From Holophagaceae bacterium (GTDB taxonomy: Bacteria; Acidobacteriota; Holophagae; Holophagales; Holophagaceae): DNA of 18,021 nucleotides. Both the position numbers and the translations under genes were made by a program. The notes below the pieces were generated by a model that saw nothing but the letters and a program-made list of their open reading frames with translations, ran no database searches and was not told where the DNA came from. The stretch covers positions 5,861 to 23,881 of the forward strand of contig PMJK01000017.1 of assembly GCA_003158505.1 (NCBI GenBank). The letters are read 5' to 3'. This document shows, in pieces, positions 1 to 7,275 of the stretch (positions are counted from its first letter, which is position 1; every line of letters starts with the position of its first letter).

Positions 1-524
1 TGCCCTGGATCATCCAGGACCGCTGGCGGGATCTGGTGAATGCCTTCCGTGACGGTGACCCTGCCAAGATCGCCCTGGCCACCGCCATCCTCGGCCACTA
101 CATCGGCGACGTCCATGTGCCTCTGCACACCACCGTCAATCATGACGGCCAGCTCACCGACCAGCGGGGCGTCCACAGCCGTTGGGAAACTGGCCTGGTG
201 GAACGGCACATCGTGGCCGAGGACCTGCCGGTCCTTCCGGCCCAGCCCGATGCGGCCTTCATCCAGCGCCCCTGGGAATGGCTCCGGGCCTCCCACGCCC
301 TGGTGCCCCAGCTGCTGGCGGATGACCGGGAAGCCGATCGCACGACCCCCCCGGGCAGTCGCGGCAAGACCCGCACAACCGCCTACTGGATGATCTTCTG
401 GGCCAAGCAGGGTCCCGTCGTGAAGCAGCAGCTCCAGCTCGCCGGGGAGCACCTGGGCGACGCCATCCTCAACGCCTGGATTGAGGCAGGAAGGCCTCGC
501 CTGCCGGCTCCGCCGGCAGGTTAA
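1..524 (+). CDS. S1/P1-type zinc nuclease, C-terminal part (5' truncated)
   Basis: The reading frame is open from base 3 to the TAA at 522-524 and runs off the left edge, so only the last 173 residues are visible. In fragment numbering, HYIGDVHVPLH (residues 32-42) is followed by HSRWE (58-62). These match the spaced His/Asp zinc-ligand motifs of the S1/P1 nuclease and zinc-dependent phospholipase C superfamily, where the second motif is usually HxxWD; here the acidic residue is Glu. Family members are normally exported and cleave single-stranded nucleic acid or 3'-nucleotides using three zinc ions. The signal peptide and the N-terminal Trp/His ligands lie outside the window, so export cannot be checked. 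The GTG at 36 is probably internal, because good coding continues upstream of it. The gene converges on the operon ending at 570. The superfamily call is firm; nuclease rather than phospholipase specificity is inferred. Confidence 0.8.
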   Translation, partial: PWIIQDRWRDLVNAFRDGDPAKIALATAILGHYIGDVHVPLHTTVNHDGQLTDQRGVHSRWETGLVERHIVAEDLPVLPAQPDAAFIQRPWEWLRASHALVPQLLADDREADRTTPPGSRGKTRTTAYWMIFWAKQGPVVKQQLQLAGEHLGDAILNAWIEAGRPRLPAPPAG

Positions 525-546
525 CTCCGCCGCATTCGCGGCGGAG
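500..546. terminator. tandem GC-rich hairpins between convergent genes
   Basis: Two hairpins lie back to back. The first pairs CCTGCCGG (500-507) with CCGGCAGG (513-520) inside the last codons of the nuclease gene. The second pairs CTCCGCCGC (525-533) with GCGGCGGAG (538-546) around an ATTC loop, right after the stop codon. Neither is followed by a clear T-tract on either strand. Their place between two convergent genes suggests a shared transcription end or an RNA 3'-end stabiliser. A role as an efficient intrinsic terminator is inferred only. Confidence 0.5.
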
Positions 547-569
547 CCTGACACGGACTGCAAAGCGAA

Positions 570-1034
570 TCAGCGCGACTCTTCCCATCTTTTGCGATCC
601 AGCCACACCTGCTCGTCCTTGCCGCGGGCGTCCTTGCCCTGCCAGTGGAGCTTGAGGGGGCCCGTGGCGTCCTTCTTGGTCACGGAGACGCCGACGCCTT
701 CGCCCGTGCGGAGGAGTCGCAGCAGGGCCTCCACGCTGGACACCTGGGGCAGGAAGGGCAGCGGCAGTTGGGAGAGCGAAGGGGCCCGCTGGTCGAGTTT
801 CTGCCGGGGAACCTGCAGGTGGTAGCCGGAGGCGCGGTCGCCTTCCAGCAGGACCAGCCGCTCGCCCGGGGCATGCAGTTCCAGGACCAGGCGGCCGCTA
901 TAAGGCTCCAGCAACAGGCTGAGGGTGCCGACCCCTTCCCCATCGGGACCGGCGTAGCCCCAGCCGTACTGGGCCCGGATGGGCACGGCCGGCGCGGGAA
1001 CCGACATCGCAGGCGGGGACTGGAGGGGCATCAC
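570..1034 (-). CDS. small LolB-like / uncharacterised protein downstream of TPR gene
   Basis: This is a 154-residue protein of uncertain family. The GTG at 1034 overlaps the TGA of the upstream TPR gene by four bases (GTGA). An ATG three bases further on (1031-1029) is the alternative start. A GAGGA six bases before the GTG, inside the upstream gene, favours the GTG. The middle (about residues 45-135) alternates short beta-like stretches (SGRLVLELHAPGERLVLLEG, later GPLKLHWQG). That looks like the LolA/LolB/DUF4292 half-barrel fold, but I see no diagnostic motif. There is no signal peptide or lipobox, unlike a classical LolB lipoprotein. In pseudomonads a very similar TPR gene precedes lolB, which supports the idea by context. 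It is almost certainly translated by coupling to the TPR gene. The gene is real with good confidence; the LolB-like assignment is a weak inference. Confidence 0.7.
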   Translation of the reverse strand: MMPLQSPPAMSVPAPAVPIRAQYGWGYAGPDGEGVGTLSLLLEPYSGRLVLELHAPGERLVLLEGDRASGYHLQVPRQKLDQRAPSLSQLPLPFLPQVSSVEALLRLLRTGEGVGVSVTKKDATGPLKLHWQGKDARGKDEQVWLDRKRWEESR

Positions 1035-2893
1035 TCTTCATCCTCGTCATCATCCGGTTTGGCTGCGGGCGCTGCCGATGGGAGGGCAGAGGATTCGACC
1101 TTCGCCGCCTGTTCCTTGGCAATGCGGACGCGCAGTTCGCCCAGGCGCTTCTCCAGGGCGGATCGCTCCGGGAAGACGAAGGCCAGGGCCCGTTCCCACT
1201 GCTCGGCGGCCTCCACCAACTTGTCCTGCTTCACCAGGACCTCGCCGAGATGCTTGCGGACCTCCGGGCTGAAGGGACTCAGCTCCACCGCGCGGCGCAG
1301 GGTGGCCTCCGCCTCGGCGATCCGGCCCAGCTTGAACTGGGCCCAGCCCAGGCTGTCCACCACGTTGCCATTGTCTGGCGTGGCCTTGGCGCTGGCCTCA
1401 ATGAGGGTGGCGGCCTCGGCGAGATTCTGGTCATGCTCCAACAGCAGGTAGCCCAGGTTGTTCTGGACCAGGGGGTTGGTCGGCTCCATGGCCTGGGCCT
1501 CCCGCAGCACCGCCAGGGATTCCGCCGGGCGGTTGAGCTGGTCATAGGCCTCACTCTGCAGGATGAGCATGTCCACTCGGCGCACAGGCGACAGGCTGCG
1601 CGCCCGCTCAAGCGCCGCAAGGCACTTGTCCCAGCGCTGGAATTCCTGCCACAGGGTGGCCATGCCTTCGAGGTGCAGCTGCTCCAGCGCGGCGCGGGCC
1701 TCCTTCCGGGAGAAGAACGCGTATTCGAGGTATTTCGGCGGAAGCGCGGCGGCCTGCTGAAAGAAGGGGATTTTCGGGTAACGGGCGATTCCCTGCTTGA
1801 TGGATTCCAGGGCGCTCATCCAGTCATTGAGGCTGATGAAGGCCTGAGTCTTGAAGACTTGGGCTTCGCCATCGGTGGGTGGGTGGGGTGACCGATTCTT
1901 CAGGAAGGCCAGCAGGACCTTCCCCTTGCCCTGGAGCAGCAGGGCCTCTGCGTATAGCATCGGCGCGCCATCGGCAATCCACTGCGGCTGGAGGTTCTGG
2001 GCCACGATGGGCTGGAGCCGCCGCTCGGCTTCCTCGAACCGCCCCAGGTTCATGAGGGCGCGGGCCGTGTGGAACGTCAGGGTGGGACTCGGTTTCAAGG
2101 CCTCGGCCTTGGCCAGCGATTCGAGCGCCTCGGACCAGCGCCCGGTCTGGAGGCGCACCAGGGAAATGTTCTCCCAGAAGCCGGGTTCCTGGGGCACATG
2201 GCTCGCCAACAGGAGAAAGCTCTCCTCCGCATGAGCGAGGTAGCCGGCCTGGATCTGCTCCCGGGCCAATTCCTCCAGCATCCGCAGGTGCCGGTCCTCG
2301 GGATTCCTGGCGTTCAGGGCCAGCAGGGCCTCGCGCTTGCCCTCGTAGTCCTGGATGGCACGGGCATGGATGAGGGCCCGTTCCCAGGCCGGGCCGAAAC
2401 TTGGCCGCAGCCGACCCAGGCGGATCCAGGCCTTGAGGGCCCCGGCATTGTCCTTCATCTGCTCGGAAACCTCGCCCAGGCGGGCCCAAAGTTCCGGATC
2501 TCCTGGCAGGCGGAGCGTGGCGGTCCGCAAGTCTTTCGCAGCTTCCGGAAGCAGCGAGGCATCTTTCCGCGACCGCTCGTACTGAAGAAGGGCCAGGTGG
2601 GCCTGGGCCTCGGCATTCTGCGGGGCGAGGGCCACAGCCTGCTTCGCGGGGGCCACGGCAGCATCCGGATCCTGCGCCTCCTGGAGGGATTCCGACAACC
2701 GCAGGTTCGCTTCCGCGCTGCCAGGGACCTGCTCCAGTACCCGCCTGTAGATGGCCGCGGCCGCCATTGGATCGGCGCCCCCGCCTCTCAACTGGAGGGT
2801 GCGGGCCTGAAGCATGAGGGCCCGGACATCCTCCCCGGAGGCAGGAAGCGCCACGAGGAGGAGGGCGGGAATTGAGAGGCGGAGGTCAAGCAC
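1031..2893 (-). CDS. exported tetratricopeptide-repeat protein
   Basis: The product has 620 residues. The N-terminus (LDLRLSIPALLLVALPASGED) looks like a short signal peptide with a likely cut after ASG, around residue 20, so the protein probably acts in the periplasm or at the outer membrane. The rest is a near-continuous array of TPR helices. Clear units lie near residues 45-110 and in the C-terminal third, including NNLGYLLLEH and DSLGWAQFKLGRIAEAE. The latter are typical of the TPR proteins found next to lolB in gammaproteobacteria. The tail is very acidic (DDDEDEE). The GTG start at 2893 overlaps the end of aroB by 8 bases. AGGAG at 2905-2901, seven bases upstream within aroB, supports this start. 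The gene sits in the operon aroB, TPR, small protein. TPR domains bind proteins; the partner cannot be read from sequence. Confidence 0.88.
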   Translation of the reverse strand: MLDLRLSIPALLLVALPASGEDVRALMLQARTLQLRGGGADPMAAAAIYRRVLEQVPGSAEANLRLSESLQEAQDPDAAVAPAKQAVALAPQNAEAQAHLALLQYERSRKDASLLPEAAKDLRTATLRLPGDPELWARLGEVSEQMKDNAGALKAWIRLGRLRPSFGPAWERALIHARAIQDYEGKREALLALNARNPEDRHLRMLEELAREQIQAGYLAHAEESFLLLASHVPQEPGFWENISLVRLQTGRWSEALESLAKAEALKPSPTLTFHTARALMNLGRFEEAERRLQPIVAQNLQPQWIADGAPMLYAEALLLQGKGKVLLAFLKNRSPHPPTDGEAQVFKTQAFISLNDWMSALESIKQGIARYPKIPFFQQAAALPPKYLEYAFFSRKEARAALEQLHLEGMATLWQEFQRWDKCLAALERARSLSPVRRVDMLILQSEAYDQLNRPAESLAVLREAQAMEPTNPLVQNNLGYLLLEHDQNLAEAATLIEASAKATPDNGNVVDSLGWAQFKLGRIAEAEATLRRAVELSPFSPEVRKHLGEVLVKQDKLVEAAEQWERALAFVFPERSALEKRLGELRVRIAKEQAAKVESSALPSAAPAAKPDDDEDEE

Positions 2894-3950
2894 GGAGGCT
2901 CTCCTGGTGGAGCAGGGACAGGAGCCGGGCGTGGGGAGATTCCCAGGCCTGGGAGGGCAGTAACCGCTGCACGGCGGGTTCGTTCGGTCGGGGGAGGATG
3001 CACTGGATCATGATGGCGGGGGTCTCCTCGGCAGGACCGGCAACCCGTGTGGCTTTCTTGTCCCGGGTGAGGAGAGGCAGACAGTCGCCCCACGGCGCGA
3101 TCAGGGACGCCAGGGGCATCAGTCGCCGGGCCAGCGGATCGAGGAGGCTGGCCGGGAAGGGTTTCAGGCCCTGTTCCTCCGCCAGAAGGCAGGCCCCGAG
3201 CAATCCCAGACCGACGGCCTCACCATGGAGGAGCTGATAGCCTGAGGCGGCCTCCAGCGCGTGCCCCAGCGTGTGGCCGAGGTTCAGCAGGCGGCGCTCA
3301 CCGGCCTCGCGCGGGTCACGGTGCACCACGCCGGCCTTGAAGGCGAGGGCCCGCTCCACCCAGGGGACCTTCACCGGCCCGTCCTGAAGCATGTCCATGG
3401 CCCAGGCCATTTCGCCCTGGATCAGCGCCGTCTTGACCAGTTCCCAGCGACCATTCTGAAGGTGTCGTTCCGGAAGCCCCGCCAGGAAGTCCGTGCAGGC
3501 GACCAGGCGGCGGGGGGGGTGGAAAGCGCCCACCAGGTTCTTGCCCGAAGCGAGATCTGCTCCGGTCTTGCCCCCCAGGGCCGCGTCGGCCATGGCCAGC
3601 AGAGTGGTGGGCCAGACCTGCCAGGCCACACCGCGCAGGTAGAGCGAGGCCGCGAGTCCCGTGAGGTCCGTCAGCACGCCGCCACCCAGGGCCACCACCG
3701 TGGCATCCCGATGGAGCGGCACCTTCGCCCAGTGCTCCAGCCAGGGAACCACCGTGCGCAGCCGCTTCTCTTCCTCCGGCACCGCCACCCACAGGGCATG
3801 GTCCGGCTCCGGCAGGCCAGCCCGCGTCCAGGCATCGTGGAGACGCTGGTCGCCCACCAGGGTCCAGGCTCCTTCCGGCAGCAGAGCCCCATCCGGCCTG
3901 TCGAGAAGAAAGACTTCCGTGGCGAATCCAGAGGGCGTCGCCAGCCTCAT
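2886..3950 (-). CDS. aroB: 3-dehydroquinate synthase
   Basis: AroB converts DAHP to 3-dehydroquinate, the second step of the shikimate pathway, in the cytoplasm with NAD and a divalent metal. The 354-residue length is normal for the family. Visible signatures are the NAD-binding GGGVLTD (residues 89-95), PTTLLAMADAALGGKTG (114-130), GKN and AFHPP (136-146), and LNLGHTLGH (222-230) followed by HGE (242-244). E170, H226 and H242 align with the zinc ligands of characterised enzymes. The segment usually written AExxK reads WELVK here, a mild departure. The frame stays open upstream to 4187, but that part has no AroB similarity. ATG at 3950 has AAGGA six bases upstream (3961-3957) and gives the normal N-terminus. 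Its ATGA overlaps the stop of a small upstream ORF, and its 3' end overlaps the TPR gene. Confidence 0.95.
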   Translation of the reverse strand: MRLATPSGFATEVFLLDRPDGALLPEGAWTLVGDQRLHDAWTRAGLPEPDHALWVAVPEEEKRLRTVVPWLEHWAKVPLHRDATVVALGGGVLTDLTGLAASLYLRGVAWQVWPTTLLAMADAALGGKTGADLASGKNLVGAFHPPRRLVACTDFLAGLPERHLQNGRWELVKTALIQGEMAWAMDMLQDGPVKVPWVERALAFKAGVVHRDPREAGERRLLNLGHTLGHALEAASGYQLLHGEAVGLGLLGACLLAEEQGLKPFPASLLDPLARRLMPLASLIAPWGDCLPLLTRDKKATRVAGPAEETPAIMIQCILPRPNEPAVQRLLPSQAWESPHARLLSLLHQESLRA

Positions 3951-4087
3951 GACCAGTCCTTCAACTCCGGGGCCTCCAGGAGAGTCATGCCCTTCCGCAG
4001 CCTGGCCTCCCCAGCCGCCTTCGAGGCGGGCGTCGGGTCGTAGGCCACCAGGCTGGCGGCGAAACGAAGATGGCGGCAGGAACCCAT
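3947..4087 (-). CDS. small hypothetical protein translationally coupled to aroB
   Basis: This is a 46-residue ORF (MGSCRHLRFAASLVAY through to LEAPELKDWS) whose TGA overlaps the aroB ATG as ATGA. The start at 4087 is chosen because GGAG lies five bases upstream. ATG at 4117 would give 56 residues but has AGGAG 15 bases away, and the frame stays open to 4195. Third codon positions are mostly G or C, as in real genes here. It matches no family I recognise and has no membrane segment. It could be a genuine small protein, a leader peptide that feeds ribosomes into aroB, or the remnant of a longer gene. The region also holds the divergent start of the ABC transporter, so the upstream bases must contain promoters for both directions. 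Confidence 0.45.
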   Translation of the reverse strand: MGSCRHLRFAASLVAYDPTPASKAAGEARLRKGMTLLEAPELKDWS

Positions 4088-4194
4088 GACGTCTCCAAAG
4101 GGCTCTCCAGTGTACATGAGGCTGCTGGACAACTCCTGGGCCCGTTCTGCCCCCGGGCTGCCGGATTCCCCGGTGGCTGTGGGACAATGGGCCA

Positions 4195-5982
4195 ATGTCC
4201 GAACAGGGAGCGTTTTTCCAATCCGATCAGGTGGACCAGAGCCCCATGCGCCATGCCCTGCTCTGGCGCCTGGCCAGCTACCTCCGTCCCTACTGGGTCG
4301 GCCTGGTGGTCCTGTTCTTCCTCATGGCACTCGGCGCGGCCCTGGAGGTGATGCCTTCCGAGTTGACCCTCCGGCTCATCAACCGGTTCATGGCCCAAGG
4401 CAGCCTTAGAGGCGCCACCCCCCTCCTGGCCGGTTTTGTCGGCGTCCTCGTCGCGGGCTTCATCGTGAGCTTCGCCCGCTACTTCCTGCTGGCCAAGGTG
4501 GGCCAGAAGGCCATGCTGGATCTCCGGATCGAGCTCTTCGCCCACCTCATGGGCCGCAGCACGGACTTCTTCCATCGCAACCCCGTGGGCCGCCTCATGA
4601 CCCGCGTGACCGGCGACGTGCAGAACCTGAACGAGATGTTCGCCTCGGGGTTCGTGGCCATCGTGGGGGACGCGTTTTCCCTGCTGGCCATCATGATCTG
4701 GATGTTCTGGACCCACGCCGGCATGGCCCTCGTCGCGGTGGGCATCCTGCCCTTCCTCCTGGTGGCCACGGAGGTCTTCCGCCGCCGGGCCGGCGAGGCC
4801 TTCCGGGAGACCCAGCGACGCTACGCAGCCATCAACGCCTTCCTTCAGGAGCAGATTTCGGGCATGGGCTTGATCCAGGTCAACGGCCAGGAGGTGCGCA
4901 GCAATCAGCAGTTTCGCGTCCTCAACGAGGACTACTTCCAGGCCTTCCTGCGCACGATCTTCGCCTACGCAGTGTTCTTCCCTGTGGTCGAATTCATCAC
5001 CTCGGCCACCACGGCCGCGCTCATCTTCTATGCCGGGATCAAGCTCAAGGCCGGGGCCATCACCTGGGGCCTGCTGCTGGCTTTCGTGCAGCAGTCCAGC
5101 CGCTTCTTCCGACCCATCCGTGAACTGGCCGAGCGCTACAACGTCATGCAGACGGCCCTGGCCTCCAGCGAGCGCATCTTCCGGCTGCTGGACAACCGCA
5201 ACGAAATTCCCGAATCCCCGAAGGCACGGCCTGCCACCTTCGCCCGGGAGGTCCGCTTCGAAGACGTCACCTTCGCCTACGAGGAGGGCGGCCGGCAGGT
5301 CGTGCGCGGGCTCAGTGGCGCCATCCCCAAGGGCCAGCGCGTGGCCGTGGTGGGCCACACCGGGGCCGGGAAGAGCACGCTGATCAACCTGCTCATGCGT
5401 TTCTACGACGTACAGGCTGGCCGGATCACCGTGGACGGCGTGGATGTGAGGGAGCTCCGGATCCGCAGCCTGCGCGACCTCTTCGGGCTGGTGCTCCAGG
5501 ATGTCTTCGTCTTCTCCGGCAGCCTGCGCGACAACATCGTCATGGACCGGCCCATGGACGAAGCCCGGCTGGCCTCCGTGCTGGAGCAGAGCCAACTCAA
5601 GGACCTGGTGGGGCGCCTGCCCCTCGGCCTGGACACGCAGGTGGGCGAGCGCGGCCAGAAGCTCAGCGCCGGCGAGCGGCAACTGCTGGCTTTCGCCCGC
5701 ATGCTCTACCTGGAGCCCGCCGTGCTGCTGCTGGACGAGGCCACCGCCAACATCGACTCCGAGACCGAAGCCAAGATCCAGTCCGTCATCGAGCGCGTGA
5801 GCCACCGGCTCACGACCTTCACCATCGCCCACCGGTTGTCCACCATCCGCGAAGCCGACGAGATCTGGGTCATGGATCAGGGCGCCCTCGTGGAACGGGG
5901 GACTCACGATGGACTCATCGCCCAGGATGGCGTCTACGCCAGGCTGGTGCGGCTGCAGTTCGCCGACGGGGAAGCCGCCTAG
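4195..5982 (+). CDS. ABC exporter, fused permease/ATPase (MdlB/MsbA-like)
   Basis: The product has 595 residues, the standard length for a type IV (MsbA-like) ABC half-transporter that works as a homo- or heterodimer in the inner membrane. The first ~330 residues carry about six membrane segments and the coupling region (DFFHRNPVGRLMTRVTGDVQ). The ATPase half has Walker A GHTGAGKST (387-395), Q-loop Q435, signature LSAGE (490-494), Walker B VLLLDE (510-515) with catalytic E515, and switch His546 in IAHRLST. All key residues are intact, so it should hydrolyse ATP. The substrate cannot be read from sequence; multidrug, lipid or peptide export are all possible. No second half-transporter is adjacent, which favours a homodimer. 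The start at 4195 lacks a good Shine-Dalgarno sequence. A weak -10-like GACAAT (4183-4188) lies six bases before it. The fused thiamine/shikimate gene follows after 18 bases and is probably co-transcribed. Confidence 0.93.
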   Translation: MSEQGAFFQSDQVDQSPMRHALLWRLASYLRPYWVGLVVLFFLMALGAALEVMPSELTLRLINRFMAQGSLRGATPLLAGFVGVLVAGFIVSFARYFLLAKVGQKAMLDLRIELFAHLMGRSTDFFHRNPVGRLMTRVTGDVQNLNEMFASGFVAIVGDAFSLLAIMIWMFWTHAGMALVAVGILPFLLVATEVFRRRAGEAFRETQRRYAAINAFLQEQISGMGLIQVNGQEVRSNQQFRVLNEDYFQAFLRTIFAYAVFFPVVEFITSATTAALIFYAGIKLKAGAITWGLLLAFVQQSSRFFRPIRELAERYNVMQTALASSERIFRLLDNRNEIPESPKARPATFAREVRFEDVTFAYEEGGRQVVRGLSGAIPKGQRVAVVGHTGAGKSTLINLLMRFYDVQAGRITVDGVDVRELRIRSLRDLFGLVLQDVFVFSGSLRDNIVMDRPMDEARLASVLEQSQLKDLVGRLPLGLDTQVGERGQKLSAGERQLLAFARMLYLEPAVLLLDEATANIDSETEAKIQSVIERVSHRLTTFTIAHRLSTIREADEIWVMDQGALVERGTHDGLIAQDGVYARLVRLQFADGEAA

Positions 5983-6000
5983 GGCTGGCAGACTGGTGCC

Positions 6001-7158
6001 ATGCTCCACCTGCCGCCGCTTTACCCGATCACCGATGCCACCCGCGCCGAGCCCTTGTCTGCACAGATCCGGCGGCTGGGGGAGGCGGGGTTTCCCCTGG
6101 TCCAGTTTCGGGGGAAGCCCTTGGACACACGGATCCAATGGGAGGAACTACGCACAGCCCTTGCGGAGGCCGCCGCCAACGGCAGCTGGCCTCTGATCTG
6201 TGTGAACGATCGGACGGACCTGGCGATGCTCGCGGCACGCGAGGGTCTGGCCCCCTGGGGGCTGCACCTGGGCCAGGGAGATCTTCCCGCGGCCGAAGCG
6301 CGGAAACTGCCGGGGTTGGCGGAGGCACACCTCGGCGCCTCCAGCCACGCGACCTCCGAATGGACCCTGGTGGATGTTGCCTGCGACCACGCAGGCATCG
6401 GCCCCTTCCGCACCACGGCCACGAAATCCGATCACGCCGAACCCATCGGGCTGGAGGGCCTGCGGGCGGGCTGCGCGGCCTTGCGGGCCCAGGACCTGGC
6501 ACCCATCGCCATCGGGGGCCTCACCCTGAGGGATGCGGCCCCCTGTTTCGAAGCCGGCGCCGAGTCCCTGGCCATGGTGGGAGAAGTCCACCGTACCAAG
6601 GATCCCGCGGCCCTCGGATGGGAGGCCCAGCGGCAACGCTGGCGCGTACGCCCTCCCTTCCGGCGGGGCCAGGGTCTCGTGCTGGTCGGCGGCAGTGGCG
6701 CTGGAAAGACCACCGTCGGTCGGCAGCTCGCCTACAACCTCGCCCTGCCCTTCCACGATCTGGACGCAGCCATCGAGGATCGCGAAGGACGCAGAGTGGC
6801 CGAGATCTTCGCTGCCTGGGGTGAAAGCGCGTTCAGACAACTCGAAGCGGACGTACTTCCCCGCCTTCTGGCGAGGCCTGCGGTGGTGGCCCTGGGTGGC
6901 GGGGCCTGGGAGTCCCCGGTGAATCGTGGGGCCGTGACATCCGCGGACTTCGCACCGCTCTGGCTGGCGGAAACACCCGCCCGGGCCTGGGCGCGGGCCG
7001 GGCGGGATCCCCAGCGGCCCCTGGCCCAGGACCGCGCGGCCTTCATGCTCCGCTGGGCGGCCCGCATGCCCAACTGGTCTCTGGCGCCGATGGTTCTCCC
7101 ATTTGGTCACAGTTCCGGGGAGCTGGCGTCGGCCTTGTTAGGGGCCGTTTCAGAGTGA
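6001..7158 (+). CDS. thiE-aroK: fusion protein: thiamine-phosphate synthase (ThiE-like) + shikimate kinase
   Basis: One 385-residue frame holds two enzymes. Residues 1 to about 210 form a ThiE/TenI barrel: YPITD (8-12), RGK (37-39), NDR (69-71), GLHLGQGDLP (87-96), SSH (114-116), GIGPFRTTATK (132-142) and IAIGGL (169-174). R37, K39, D70, D94 and K142 match positions that bind pyrophosphate and magnesium in thiamine-phosphate synthase. This argues for ThiE rather than the TenI tautomerase, although the usual REK is RGK. Residues about 223-385 form a shikimate kinase: Walker A GGSGAGKTT (230-238), D253 and D255 (HDLD), FRxxE with R279, GGG (299-301), lid RPL (R339) and RMPNW (R355, with Trp where Tyr is usual). 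This domain makes shikimate 3-phosphate. There is no stop or frame change between the domains. The start lacks a strong Shine-Dalgarno, and the gene lies 18 bases after the exporter. The domain calls are secure; that both halves are active is inferred. Confidence 0.88.
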   Translation: MLHLPPLYPITDATRAEPLSAQIRRLGEAGFPLVQFRGKPLDTRIQWEELRTALAEAAANGSWPLICVNDRTDLAMLAAREGLAPWGLHLGQGDLPAAEARKLPGLAEAHLGASSHATSEWTLVDVACDHAGIGPFRTTATKSDHAEPIGLEGLRAGCAALRAQDLAPIAIGGLTLRDAAPCFEAGAESLAMVGEVHRTKDPAALGWEAQRQRWRVRPPFRRGQGLVLVGGSGAGKTTVGRQLAYNLALPFHDLDAAIEDREGRRVAEIFAAWGESAFRQLEADVLPRLLARPAVVALGGGAWESPVNRGAVTSADFAPLWLAETPARAWARAGRDPQRPLAQDRAAFMLRWAARMPNWSLAPMVLPFGHSSGELASALLGAVSE

Positions 7159-7191
7159 CCAGCGCATTTCTGGTCACTCTGTTACGGCCCC
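7141..7191. terminator. long nested hairpin spanning the thiE-aroK stop codon
   Basis: A perfect 12-bp stem pairs CAGAGTGACCAG (7151-7162) with CTGGTCACTCTG (7170-7181) around a 7-base loop. It sits inside an outer 8-bp stem of GGGGCCGT (7141-7148) with ACGGCCCC (7184-7191), separated by a TT/TT internal loop. The inner arm contains the TGA stop of the fusion gene. There is no U-tract, so it may be a poor intrinsic terminator but a good block to 3' exonucleases. A second, weaker structure follows at 7199-7234. Confidence 0.6.
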
Positions 7192-7198
7192 TTATGCC

Positions 7199-7234
7199 GT
7201 TCTCGCTGCCTGGACGACTAGGTACGGTGAGAAC
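7199..7234. other. secondary hairpin in the leader of the phosphoesterase gene
   Basis: GTTCTCGCTG (7199-7208) can pair with CGGTGAGAAC (7225-7234), including two G-U pairs. An inner CCTGG/CTAGG stem (7209-7213 with 7218-7222) closes on an ACGA loop. It lies in the 117 bases between the fusion gene and the phosphoesterase gene. It could extend the preceding terminator or fold in the leader mRNA. An 8-C run follows (7257-7264), just upstream of the GTG start. Confidence 0.3.
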
Positions 7235-7275
7235 GAAGGCCTAGACTGAAGGCACACCCCCCCCGGACATCCCCA

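Noticed and set aside
3512..3519. An 8-G run inside aroB, and an 8-C run before the phosphoesterase start (7257-7264), as phase-variation tracts.
   Set aside because: aroB is an essential-type gene read in frame through the run. Chance homopolymers are expected at this GC content, and nothing else suggests contingency loci.
3985..6138. A 717-codon open frame on the minus strand opposite the ABC exporter.
   Set aside because: It lies antisense to a gene with complete ABC motifs, is rich in His, Gly, Glu and Gln, and has no domain. Such frames are common in high-GC DNA.
6148..7110. A 320-codon minus-strand frame opposite the ThiE-shikimate kinase gene.
   Set aside because: The plus strand has two full enzyme domains here; the minus frame shows no family and no ribosome-binding site.
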